The notes under the pieces were generated by a model. The model was not told the origin of the DNA. It ran no database searches and was given only the letters and a program-made list of their open reading frames with translations. Below are positions 34,241-45,501 of a DNA stretch of 64,000 nucleotides, in pieces. Position 1 is the first letter of the stretch. Each line of letters begins with the position of its first letter. The stretch lies in the NCBI GenBank assembly GCA_014773175.1, contig VXCM01001380.1:62001-126000 (forward strand), given 5' to 3'. A program made the translations under genes and the position numbers. This DNA is from Lucifuga dentata (taxonomy: Eukaryota; Chordata; Actinopteri; Ophidiiformes; Bythitidae).

Positions 34241-34636
34241 GTGAGGAAGAAAAAAAGGCTGCTGATCTGTTTTCTTTTTTTTTTTTTAGAATGGTTTTGA
34301 TGCTGAGGCGTTTGGGCCGCGTCCACACAGTGCTGCGTTATCACGTCAACGACTTCATCAGGTCAGTGAACACAGATGAAGGCAGGAAGTTGGTGAAATT
34401 TAGGAACAAAGGATTGCACAATATCCTTATTTAGCCCTTTAAACCCTGAGCGGCCCAGGCTTGGGCCCGAGTACTTCCGTTGTAGCAGTTGCGTGTTTTA
34501 TAATCACCATTTCTCAATAAAATACTGATAAATGAATATTTTCAGAAAGCTTAGATTCTCCCGAACAAAATGAGACCAAGCATGACATTTTATGACCACA
34601 CAATCCCGAGATAAATGTAACTAAAGCACAAGATGA

Positions 34637-34668
34637 TAGCCTCCGAGCTAACGTTAGCTCGGAGGCTA
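34637..34668. repeat. Perfect 32-bp palindrome
   Basis: The half-site tagcctccgagctaac is followed immediately by its exact reverse complement, with no spacer. It can form a cruciform. A partial third copy (tagcgttagctt) follows directly. Confidence 0.9.
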
Positions 34669-35539
34669 GCGTTAGCTTCTCAATAACATCACTTCCTAGT
34701 TAGACTTAGAGAGAAAAGATTGGATAGAATTTGACTGATGGATCAGTGGTCCAATCAGCTTTGGTTTATCAACAGCCAAGTTTGTCTGTGTGGGAAAAAA
34801 AAAAAGTGCTCTCACCCTTTTGGACACCTTGGAGACACTTTCTCTCCAAAACAGAGACAAAACAGGGACACTAACGGTGCCAAATGCCATAACTTTTTTT
34901 CACTTATGTTCAAACATTCTAAATCTTTCAGCATTTAGAGTTTACACATTTAGCAGCATCACTAATGTTAATCTAAGGAGCTGCTTGTTGTGTGCCTGAA
35001 ATATACATTTTGAAAAATGTATAACTTGAAAAAAAACCCTTTGTTCGCCTACATTTTTTTTTTTTGTGTTTTTATTGTTATTATTGAACCTGAGAATCTC
35101 TAAACTTGAAGCCAGGCCATTTTCCTGAAAATTTAAAAGGTTTTCTGTCAGTTGGTATAAAGTAAATGACTCCCATTGTCATATGTTCAGAGTTATAAGC
35201 CTTCATTGCTGGGTATAAAACTTAGGCGGAAACTGCTCAAAAAACTGGTTAGAAGTGAAAACAAAGGTTATTTTGACGTTTTTCTTCATTTTTACTACAA
35301 ATACAAAGTTTGGATCAGTAAAGGGGACATATTGTACTTTTTATTGTTTTCCTTCATTTTTGTAGTGTAAGTTGGAGTTTTTGTTGAACAAAGTTGCAAA
35401 ACTTGAGGTTGACGCCTCTAGAAATGCACCTAGTTTAAAAACAGAACATACACAGTGGTGGTGGTACGGAACCTGGGTTCAAAATAGTTAGCTAAGTCAG
35501 TCTAACTTTTACATGTGTTTAGCGAACTAATACCGTACT

Positions 35540-35602
35540 AACTCATTCGAACGACTTACCAACTCATTCGAACGAGTTACTAAGTCGTTCGAACGACTTA
35601 CT
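35540..35602. repeat. Three 21-bp tandem units, each centred on TTCGAA
   Basis: The units are aactcattcgaacgacttac+c, aactcattcgaacgagttac+t and aagtcgttcgaacgacttac+t at 35540, 35561 and 35582. The third contains a perfect 20-bp palindrome (35581-35600). The sequence is rich in CpG and symmetric, resembling an array of binding sites or a mini-satellite. Confidence 0.85.
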
Positions 35603-35700
35603 TGACTGGCCGTTCAGTAACAGGAAGAAGAACGCCATCTTACTGTCTCCAGAGTTGCTTGCACTGCTCAGAATGGAACAAGCTAACGGTGCTGTTCTTG

Positions 35701-35932
35701 TCAACACTCCCGTTTTTCCCGTTTTTCTCCCATATTTTCACTCCCTCTCCCGCTGTGCTCCCGTTTGGTAATTTCTCCCGTAAATCTTCTGTATTTTGAC
35801 ACTTATACAGAATCGTAATTGGCCCATTCAAGCTGTTTCGGTCATTCTGTGGCACACGTGAGGCACGCTCGCCGGAGGACACCTGAAGCCAAGCGGAACC
35901 AAAGACGATAGAAACGGTTTCTCGTAGGAGCC
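35701..35932. repeat. Dispersed repeat B, copy 1
   Basis: The block caacactcccgtttttcccg through gaaacggtttctcgtaggag recurs at 61619-61866 in the same orientation with substitutions and a small indel. The class is unknown. Confidence 0.8.
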
Positions 35933-36006
35933 ACCCTGAAAACGATAAGCGAGTGTGGATGATGGATAGATGGAAATCTGTATATGTCCTTTAAATGTAC
36001 TTTTAA

Positions 36007-36467
36007 AGGGCCATACCACCCATTTTGCATGTTCGAGCCTAATATATTCAATTATCATACATGTTACGTTACTGACAATCATTTCTCAAAGGATAAAACC
36101 GTATTTCAGCTTTCCTGATATTTTGCAAAATCTCTTAATCTTTCAAAATCAAATATTCAAGTGATACACCCACCTTAAAAATCCATGTTTCTCCTGCTAA
36201 TAGTTACACAGCCTTATGAAGTCACAGTCCTTTAAATTTTTCCTTAAACGCAGGTCTTCTTTTGGGACTATATTCCTCGGTTTACAGTATCAACAAGTTG
36301 ATTTTAATAGCAGAATGAACTGAAACCAATGGAGGTCTGGAAGGTAGGAAAAACATTTTTAATTCACTATTCCAGTAGTATGCTTTGGGAAATGATTGTC
36401 AGTAACGTTATGTGTATGAAAATTTAATATATTAGACTCAAACATGCAAAATGGCCGGTATGACCCT
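36007..36467 (+). mobile_element. MITE family A copy 5 (461 bp, internally deleted)
   Basis: TTAA lies at 36003-36006 and 36468-36471, with ends AGGGCCATACCACC and GGTATGACCCT. The segment between the ggttt region and the tatcaacaagttg block is missing relative to full copies. Confidence 0.92.
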
Positions 36468-36649
36468 TTAATTTTTAGTCTTATAACTGCTTATTTGAAT
36501 ATATTTTATACTTTAATTGAGGCATTTTGAGTTGGATTTAGTTTGAAATGTGCTTTAAGTTGTTTGCTCGCTGGAGTTGGTGATCATTTGCAGAAAGCGC
36601 ATCGTCTTACAGTCAAGTCCACATTAGTCACGACTCACTTCTGTGTGTG

Positions 36650-36687
36650 TGAGTGTGTGTATGTGTGTGTGTGTGTGTGTGTGTGTA
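36650..36687 (+). repeat. (GT)n microsatellite
   Basis: Interrupted GT array. A (GA)n run follows at 36856-36879. Confidence 0.85.
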
Positions 36688-37081
36688 GGTTATGCACAAC
36701 TCTCACCTTCTCAGCTACCCACACCTGTGTTTGTTTGTGTGTTTGTGTCTACAAGTAATAGAGAGCAGCAGAGTCAAAGTGAAGGAAAGGCAGCATTTCT
36801 GCTTCGACTGAGATGAGGAAGATTTGAGAAATAAAAACTTGCAATAATGAGGGGAGAGAGAGAGAGAGAGAGAGAGAGATGGGTGGAAGAAAAGAGCAAA
36901 TGGTATCCAAACCTGTGAAGAGATCAGCACTGCTATGAATAAACATGAACACTATACAGCCCACACCAATCTTTCCTCTTTACCTCTCACACACACACAT
37001 AGACACACACCCACAAAAACATAAACTCAATGTTTTCTCTCTCTCTCACACACACACATTTAATGTCAACAATCAGTCTTT

Positions 37082-37210
37082 CTTTCAACAAACACATACA
37101 GTTACCTCTCCTGCATGAACACACACACACACACACACACACAGATNCTTTCAACAAACACATACAGTTACCTCTCCTGCATGAACACACACACACACAC
37201 ACACACACAG
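37082..37210. repeat. (CA)n locus falsely duplicated around a 1-N gap
   Basis: ctttcaacaaacacatacag through (CA)n-agat is repeated either side of N 37147 with period 66. It is an unmerged overlap. Confidence 0.88.
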
Positions 37211-37369
37211 ATAGGCTTCTTCTCCTTTGTTAAGTATCAAGGTCAACAGTAATGTGTGTGTGTGCGTGCCACAGTTTGGCTTTAAAATTTTAAAAAAACA
37301 CACACATGCACAGAAAACACACACGCACACACTTTTAGAAAGTAGGATCTTCAGCCATCAAGTGCTGCT

Positions 37370-37383
37370 GTTGCCAAGGCAAC
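37370..37383. promoter_or_regulatory. Perfect RFX X-box palindrome
   Basis: GTTGCCAAGGCAAC is two perfect inverted half-sites with a 2-base spacer, the ideal RFX dimer site. Use in vivo is unknown. Confidence 0.5.
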
Positions 37384-38163
37384 GGTTGGAGAGCAGTCAT
37401 AGGTGGGTGGCGATGCCCGGCAGCGATCTGTCTGGAGGGCTCTCATTGGCCTCTTCATGCTTTCCCACAATCCTTCGCTGCTTCAAACTCTTGTTACAGC
37501 AAAAAAAAAAAAAAAGTAATTTTAACAAAAAAAAAAAAAAACCTTAAATTTTTTTTAGAATTTGAAAATTTTCTCATTGTAATAAGAAGCTGGTCAGATT
37601 TTTTTTTTTCTTTAAATTTTTCCTTATTGATGCCACGTCTTCAAATTATGACTTTATGTGCTAAATCATCTGGTTTTTAAGCAATGTTCTAGCATATTGA
37701 GCTGAAGTTACATTATCATATTGCATTGCAGAACAAATATGGCACCCAGTTTTCATCATCTTTGTCTACCTATTTTTTGTTTTTTGTTTTTTTTTTAGTT
37801 TTATTCAATTGTGCCTGCAGTGTGTGTGTATGTGTGCGTCCACTTCCCCCAAAGTATTTTTCTTTATAGCCAGTTTAAAATCAGCAAATAATCTTTTTTT
37901 TTTTTAACCGTCTCACAGTCAAAATGGAAAAATGGAAAATTCCGAATGAGCTCAGGTACTTGTGCAAGCAAACTGTATTTGACACCTCTGTTGCACACGT
38001 TTTGGTCCGGCTTGGTTTCCCACGGTGGGGTGGTCTGCCGGTGTCAGGTTTCAGGTAGCTCAGCTGTTCCCAGAACGTGAGCAGGCGGGACCGCTGGGAA
38101 CCATACCGGGACACACCAGGATCAGTGGAATTCCCAGCATTCCTTTGAGGGGAAAGTAAATAC

Positions 38164-38184
38164 GGGGGGGGGNCGGGGGGGGGT
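38164..38184. repeat. Poly-G tract with 1-N gap
   Basis: G runs flank N 38173 and look like a homopolymer break. Confidence 0.8.
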
Positions 38185-40590
38185 GGGTTAAACGCCTCCC
38201 TTGCACCTCCTCACAGTCTGAGGAGGTGAAACAGGGTTTGTATCAGCTCTTATCACAAGATAACAACAGCAGCATGCAGGTCGGGGGTTAATTCAGGAGG
38301 GGGATTTTCTTTAAAAGGGTTCACACGTACGAACAATGAAGGTTCGAGCGCTATGAGAACTGGAGCCGTTTAGGTCTGAAACAAATACAGCAGATAGAAA
38401 ATGACATTTCGTTAACCTCAAGCAGGGGTATTTAACTAAAATTCATTCAACTAAAATACTCTCCGTAACCACCAGATATTACACAGAACTATGATTCAGA
38501 AGCTTCATGGAAAAATATAAAGCATCAACTTCAACATTTTATTAAACGTTTTCAACTAAAGTGATTTTCTTAGTTACAGTATATTTTCAAACAGGAACTT
38601 GATAACCTAAAATTTATCTAAAAAATAAAGTTCTCTTCAGTATGACGGTGTATTAGGGCTATATGAAGAAAAAAAAATGAGCGGGCATTATTTTGGGTTT
38701 TTAAACTCTCAAATTTGCGAGTTTTTAAACTAGTAAATTTACTTTTTAAAATAATAATAAGGGGGAATCACTGCCTCACACTGTGACTATGTCTGCAGTA
38801 CATGACCTTATTAAATTATACTTTTCCTTTGGATTTGGCAAGAAAGAAAATTGTGCTTTTAACGCAAAATCATCAAATATATATATATACATACATATTA
38901 TATATGTTGAGTTAGTCTTATGTTTTATATATGTTGAGTTCTTAGAAGCTGAAATGTCACATTTTTAGCAGACAAAGATGCAACGCTTTATGTAGCTGCT
39001 GGTTTTGGTAAACTGAAAAGGAAACAGTGTTTGAACATGTGGCCAGGGATGTGCTTCTTCTAAACTTCCTGCTGTTGATTCTGCCATGACTTTTCTGCTC
39101 TGGGTGAAACCATGGAAACAGAGGGTGGGGGCATGGCTACTTGAGAGCTGAAGCAGACAGTGTAGTGCCTGATAATGAGAGAAAAACTGAACGTGACTGA
39201 ATTCAAACGGTGAAATCAAAAGTAACGCAAAGAGTGCGACCAAATGTAACGGAGTAAAAGTATATTTTTTTCTTCTTAAATATACTCACAAGTATGAGTT
39301 AAAAGTATCCTGCAATAAAACTACTTAGTAAAGTACAATTTTGTGAAAAATGTTACTTAAGCAAATGTAACAGTGTCTAGAAGGCAATCTGAAAGCAGGA
39401 GGTTGTTCCTGAGATACTTTAAGTGACACGAAATCTAGATATTACAGTTTATTTTTAGTTAATGGAAGAGACTGTTTAGAACTATTTTTTCATTTTGAAA
39501 CTGTTAAGTATTCTGTGCAGATTAAGAGGAAAAAATATGGATTTGTTGCATTTTAATTGTAGGCTTTAGGTTATCAAAATGTCATAATTGTTAAATGGGA
39601 TGAATTAATTTTATATCATCTGTATGACAACAGCACCCTGACCCAGATCCTGATGTATAGAATGTCTTTATGTGGAAAAGCAGGTCAGTAATCAGGAGAA
39701 AACACTAATTTTTTCGTCCTAATTTCATGAATTATAGAACCGAGCTTCTGTGCAAGTCACTAGAAATCTCTTCATTTTCCACAGAGCTGCCGAACTGACC
39801 GTGGAAACTCAGCTGACGTGTGGGTGGTCAGCGAGAAAAGTTTGGTGGGCGGTAAGAAAATCTGCCACTGTGAAATTGTCAAGCCACTGGTGAAAAGCCA
39901 GAGTTATGCTTGATGCCTTTGCTTCTCTGCTGATGCGGTTTCATTTTATGAGCGACATGCAAAACGGGTGAGACGTCGATTCACGACACGTATAATTTGG
40001 CAAAGGCTGAAAAAGTGGATGGAAACGCTTGCAGCCATCATTTGGGCTGATTGGTTTGGCCACGTTAAGTGATTAAAACATTGTAATGTTTTGAAAAGAA
40101 AAAAGCGGCGAAAACACGATTAAACTGTTTAAACGTGTAGATGTGGAATGTTACGTAGACACAATCAGAGCCTATTGTTCTATTGTGCTGCCCACAGTCA
40201 GAGCAGAAGGACTCATCAGCTGAGTAACGCACAGCGGGTTTGTGAGGTCACTGACTAATCTCTGGTTTTGGTGTTGGGCCTGGTGCGCGTTTGGCGCTGA
40301 GGTGGACCTTGCATGTGCACCGCAATCCATAGTTCTCCTGCTTCCAACGACCTTGCAGCTCAACGTCGTGAGTTTTGGCGGTGTTGATAAACCCTCCTAA
40401 TAACAAACATAAACCCACAGGAAGTGAAAATTGTTTCTGTTGAGTCACTTCCTGTTTCGGCTCTTGCTTTACCAATTATTGATGGAAGAGTATTTGTTTC
40501 GACTTTCTACCGGCTAACGACCTTCATATGCAGGCAGCCATTTTGACCACAATTTTCACAAGGCGACTGCATCCCTGCCAAACGTCTGCA
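38185..40590. other. AT-rich noncoding stretch, no gene seen
   Basis: Unique DNA apart from a likely dispersed element at about 39225-39375 (aaatgtaacggagtaaaagt ... acttaagcaaatgtaac), a pattern common in fish genomes. No exon-like sequence was recognised. Confidence 0.5.
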
Positions 40591-40601
40591 CCAGTCCTTA
40601 A

Positions 40602-40738
40602 AGGACCATACCGGTGATTTTGCATGTTTAAGCCCAATGAATAATTTATTCCAGTTGCATGTTTTAGAAAATGGTCATTGTGACGCATGTGGGTTGTATA
40701 TATTGGGCTCAAACGTCCAAAACCACCGGTGTGGTCCT
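40602..40738. mobile_element. Short MITE related to family A (137 bp)
   Basis: TTAA lies at 40598-40601 and 40739-40742. The ends are AGGACCATACCGGTGATTTT and its near reverse complement, so the element is almost all inverted repeat with a short centre. It is a deletion product or sub-family. Confidence 0.85.
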
Positions 40739-41857
40739 TTAAGAGACAAAAGCAGCTGCATGCTGCCATGTCACAACATAAAGTTGTAAGTATATAGCTG
40801 ATTTTCATTTTTAAACATGCAGTTTATTTAACATAACCCTGGAAGTAGCTTTTAACGAGTTCATTTTTTTGGTGCATCACTTCCTATTTTCTCTACTGGG
40901 ATCTGCCCAGTAAAACCACAGCATTCAAATGTCAACCACTGAGGTGTTCACTGGGGAAGTCAGGAGTGTATGTATGCTATATGTGCATATATTTATAAAG
41001 GGCCCAGATTTTCCCTGCAGGGTTTCAAGCTGTCACATGATTCATGTGACAGTGCACAGGATGCTTAGTGTACCACCAGGAATGTGCATGTAAAGAATTC
41101 AGACCCAGCATCTATGCATGTGTGTGTGTGTGCATGTGAGTGTGCACGCAGCAGAGATACACACAAAAACGCCCAAACACAATTACTCTAACAGCACAGT
41201 GCAGCCGCTACATCTGCTGCCCAGTCTGCTGTGTTCCACAATATGTTAATTCTGCTCACATTTAAAACTTTCTGAGAAAACTTTAATGGAAAGTTACCAG
41301 GAGGGTTGAACAGACACTTTCTAGAAGCTGTTCCATAATAGATAAGGGAGATAAATCAGCATATAAATACATCTGTGGGGATTTTAACAAGACAAACAGC
41401 CCTAAATTTGCTGTTCTCTACTCCCTCCTAGTGGAGAGGTGGAAAATTGCAGCAGCTCATTGCGTATCTGCCAAGGCTCTTCGTGTCCATTTTAACATTT
41501 TTATGCATAGATGATTATAACTTTACTTTAAATGCTTGTGGCAGCAGCTTGAGAGGATTTAAAGCGTTAGAGCGTTTCAGAAATCTCATTTTTGTGCTTT
41601 AAACCAGTTCATTTTAACTCAGACTCACAGCAAACACCATTCATCTAAATAGGACAAGATGGTTAAAATAAATGCATTTAACCACATACTGACCAAATGT
41701 GCATAAAGTCACTCGTGAAGCTCTTTCGTTGTTTAAAAATCCAATGCAAAGGGTTTGTCTCCCTCTAGTGTATGCAGAGGAACACAACAACAAAGATGTC
41801 AGCTGGGTAAATGCTGTTTAATTGGACCAACAATTGGTTCTCAAAATGAGAGGTGCA

Positions 41858-41895
41858 CCCCCCCCCCCCCCCCCCCCCNCCCCCCCCCCCCCCCC
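41858..41895. repeat. Poly-C tract with 1-N gap
   Basis: A C run of about 35 bases is broken at N 41879. Confidence 0.85.
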
Positions 41896-41992
41896 TGGGA
41901 AGACATTTTAGGGGTTGGGGGATGACCAGATTTTCAATTATACTTGCAATCAGCTGATAAAACTCCAAAGTAACTCTTAGGGGAAACATTAA

Positions 41993-42292
41993 AGGACCAT
42001 ACCAGTGATTTTTGCATGTTTGAGCACAATATATACCCTCATACATGTAATTCACAGACAGCCGTTTTCCAAAACATACAGCTATTTTAGATTTCCTGTT
42101 ATTTTGCCAAATCTCCTAATCATTCAGAATAAAATGTTCAGGTGATACACCCACCTGAATATATATATATATATATTTTAAGATTAAGGAATTAGGGGAT
42201 TAGTATGCATTGGAAACTGGTTTTCTGTAACATAACGTGTATGCAGGTTGCAAATATTGGGCTAAATCATGCAAAATCACCAGTATGCTCCT
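41993..42292. mobile_element. MITE family A-related copy (300 bp, diverged)
   Basis: TTAA lies on both sides (41989-41992, 42293-42296). The ends are AGGACCATACCAGTG and CACCAGTATGCTCCT, and (AT)n occurs inside. It belongs to the same sub-group as the copies at 40602 and 42913. Confidence 0.8.
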
Positions 42293-42615
42293 TTAAAGCC
42301 ACACTCCATTGAAGAATTTTGCTTTTTAAGGTTTTCAGTTTTTACACTCATAAAAAGTTATTTTATTATAGAATGTATTTAGACAGAGAAAAATGGGTGA
42401 AATCCTTCTGCATTGATTAAAAAAAACCTCATTTAAATACCTGCTTCTAACTCATTGAGGTCATGGGGTCAAAGGGGCGGGACTCTTTGAAAAAGGTTTA
42501 CAGGTAAGGTTTACTTACATACACAGTTATTAAACATATGTACTTTGAATTATTAGAGCTACTGGATGTTTTAAGTGTGATTGCAGAGACGTCTCATTAA
42601 AAGTTCCTGCCACGG

Positions 42616-42629
42616 CCACTAGAGGGCAG
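42616..42629 (+). promoter_or_regulatory. CTCF core motif, full match
   Basis: CCACTAGAGGGCAG matches all 14 positions of the CTCF core CCASYAGRKGGCRS. Occupancy is unknown, but it lies in the desert next to kdm6a and could be a domain-boundary site. Confidence 0.5.
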
Positions 42630-42912
42630 CATACATCTTTACAAATAAACCCCATATTTATTCTCTCTCCTGGTTATCTCCTTCTCTAATCTTATTCAGC
42701 TCCTGCTCTTCACGTGTGCTGATAACCACCAGATGAGGCTACTTTCTGGAACAAACTTCCTGCAGATGCTCGTCAAACACAAACCAGCAGTGGAGGTAAA
42801 AACAAGACGTTGTTGTCAAACCATGAGCACGTGGAAACTTTACGAGTTAGATCACTACACGTGTGTTATCAATGTGCCATTTGGGTATGTTTGTGTTAGG
42901 ATAGAGCATTAA

Positions 42913-43462
42913 AGGCGATCGTGCATGTTTGAGCCCATTATGTACACACGTTATGTTACTGGCAGCTATTTCCCAAAACATACTACTTTAGCATAAATAT
43001 TAGAATTGTTTTTCCTACCTTCCAGGCTGCTATTTGTTTGAGTTCATTCCAGTACACTTTTAAACTCACCTTGTAGAGACTTGAAATGTGCTTGAGATAA
43101 ATAATCCAACATAGCGAACATTATCTCTATTAGTATTTTTGCTGGAATAACTTCATTTAACCGATCCAACCGGAAGATAATGTATTTCTCCGCCAGGAAA
43201 TATAGTCCCAGGAGAAGATGGCTTTAACTGAGAAATTAAAATGACCATACCTTCTATAATTGTGCATAAGTGTTAGATGAAATATTGAATTTTAAGGTGA
43301 GTACCACCTAAATATTTGATTATGAAAGATTAGGGGATTTGAAAAAATTAACAAAAAAGCTAAAATACGGTTTTATGTTTTGGAAATTGGTTGTCAGCAG
43401 CGTAACTAGAATCTGGGTTGTACATATTGAGCTCAAACATGAAAAATCACCTGTATGCTCCT
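42913..43462. mobile_element. MITE family A-related copy (550 bp, old)
   Basis: TTAA lies at 42909-42912 and 43463-43466. The ends AGGCGATCGTGCATG and CACCTGTATGCTCCT are weakened, and internal blocks (ggaaatatagtcccaggaga, caagttgataca-like) identify the family. It is strongly diverged, so probably an older insertion. Confidence 0.75.
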
Positions 43463-43969
43463 TTAAGAATCCACTCCTAAATTTTAATTCACACCAGGAA
43501 ACAGAGTCCCAAGCCAAGCGGTTTTGCAGGATCTTCACTTTCTCCAGCACTGATGCTAGCACAGGCTGATGGTGCTGGATGTGGAGTTCCTCCTCCCTCC
43601 TTTAACTGCCTTTTAGCAAGGCAGAGTGGCGTCTTTATGAGCGGCCGTTATCAAAACCAAAGCAGCTTCCAAACAGCAGAAACGCTGAAGAGACGACAGC
43701 AGATCCTTCTCTTTGGTACGGTATCTCTTTGGTAGTTTATCTCATTCTGGACTGCAGGATGTTCTGTACTTGGAGGGTTTTTATCACCTCGTTTCTTGCC
43801 TTTTTTGCACTTTTTTTGCAGACAAACTGTTATCACAAACTGCTGTTGCACATATTTTGGATGGAAACACAAAAATGAAATTTAATTTTTTAAAATTTAT
43901 TAAGCTTTATTTATATGTATTTAAGCTGAGCAGGTTAACCGAGAGCACGGTATTAGTTACAGGAACAGC

Positions 43970-44102
43970 CAGGGGGGAGAAGCTGCAGGGAAGGACACAC
44001 ACAAAAACACACACCCACACACACACACCAGGGAGNCAGGGGGGAGAAGCTGCAGGGAAGGACACACACAAAAACACACACCCACACACACACACCAGGG
44101 AG
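43970..44102. repeat. False 66-bp duplication around a 1-N gap
   Basis: caggggggagaagctgcagg through the (CA)-rich accagggag end is repeated either side of N 44036, period 67. Confidence 0.88.
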
Positions 44103-44192
44103 CTGACCACTACAACCACAGGCTCATACCGTTGGTCCCTGAGCAGCTCCACAGCAGCAGTTGGGGGTTCCGTGTTATTCCCGGGGTGATTC

Positions 44193-44317
44193 CACCGAAG
44201 ACGGCTTCTTTTCACCTCCACCCGAGTGTTTGAACAAATCCACCATTCCGACCANCACCGAAGACGGCTTCTTTTCACCTCCACCCGAGTGTTTGAACAA
44301 ATCCACCATTCCGACCA
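44193..44317. repeat. False 62-bp duplication around a 1-N gap
   Basis: caccgaagacggcttctttt through ccattccgacca is repeated around N 44255, period 63. Two such events occur within 220 bp here. Confidence 0.88.
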
Positions 44318-44319
44318 CA

Positions 44320-45459
44320 AGGCCACAGCCTCAACGCTGACGGTGCAAATCCACAGAGAAGTCATCCAGTGTCACATTTTGTCCTAAATTGCACTTTCAG
44401 AGCTTTTCAGAATCAGGGACCATTTTCTAAACTCTCCATCCAGCTGATAGCCTGCTCCCAAAAATGCATCATTCCTGCTGTCAGAATGTCAAACAATCAG
44501 CAAAACACGGATGCTGTGAAATTTTTTGTCATATGTGAAGTCTCAGCAAGTAGATTTTAATGGTAAGAAAGGGAAAGTAAGAAATTTCTCTGTTGTTTAT
44601 GATTGTTTGGTTATTAATCAATACTACAATATTGTGACGACCATGGATATTCTCAAATCCATATATGAGAATAAATCAGGTCGGATTTCTGCCAATGCAA
44701 CTCTGATCTAAATACACAGATTAGAATTTCCTCACCATTCTTCTACTTTATCTACATATGAATGAAATAATCGATATATAACCGCTGGGCATCAGATGGT
44801 GGCGCTGCAGATGAAGCTTCAGAAAAACTTGTATAAATGTTTCTGTTTCATTCTCGTCCGTCGCTGCTTTTTATTTACATTCGTCCTGGAAATGTGTCAA
44901 AACTGTCACTACAGGTTTTGGATAGGCCAAAAAATTGAATATAGGCAAAAAAGTCAGAATTGGGCATCAGAATGAACGTAGCTGTGGGATCCTGCAGGTG
45001 AGTCGGTCGTTAGGGGCGACAAGATTCACCTGGTCTGATTGATGGAGCTTCATAAACTGCCATCAGCCATTTGATTATCTGTTGTATGAAATAAAATATT
45101 CAGTTTAGGGGGCTTGTCTGGGATCCTTCCAGAGTTTGATTTCATACCAATTTATTCCTTTTTTGTCACATTGTTGGAGTTGGTTTGTGGCTAAATGAAG
45201 GCTTGGGTACTAATGTGGGAGAAGAGGAGAATTTTAGTCCCTTTCATGCTGCTTTGGACTCAGTGGTTTGAAACTAAAATTAGTTTTATGTCCACTTTGT
45301 TGGGTTATTGTATATTTGAATATTGGTGCTTTAATATTGGTGTGCTTCTTTTTTTCTTTTTTTTTAAGCTTTCATATTCAGATATATATGTGGGTTCAGG
45401 CTTTGGATTAATTATAATTATTCTGCTTTGTTTCCCTCAAATCTTAAACTTGCAGTCCT

Positions 45460-45501
<42 letters not shown>

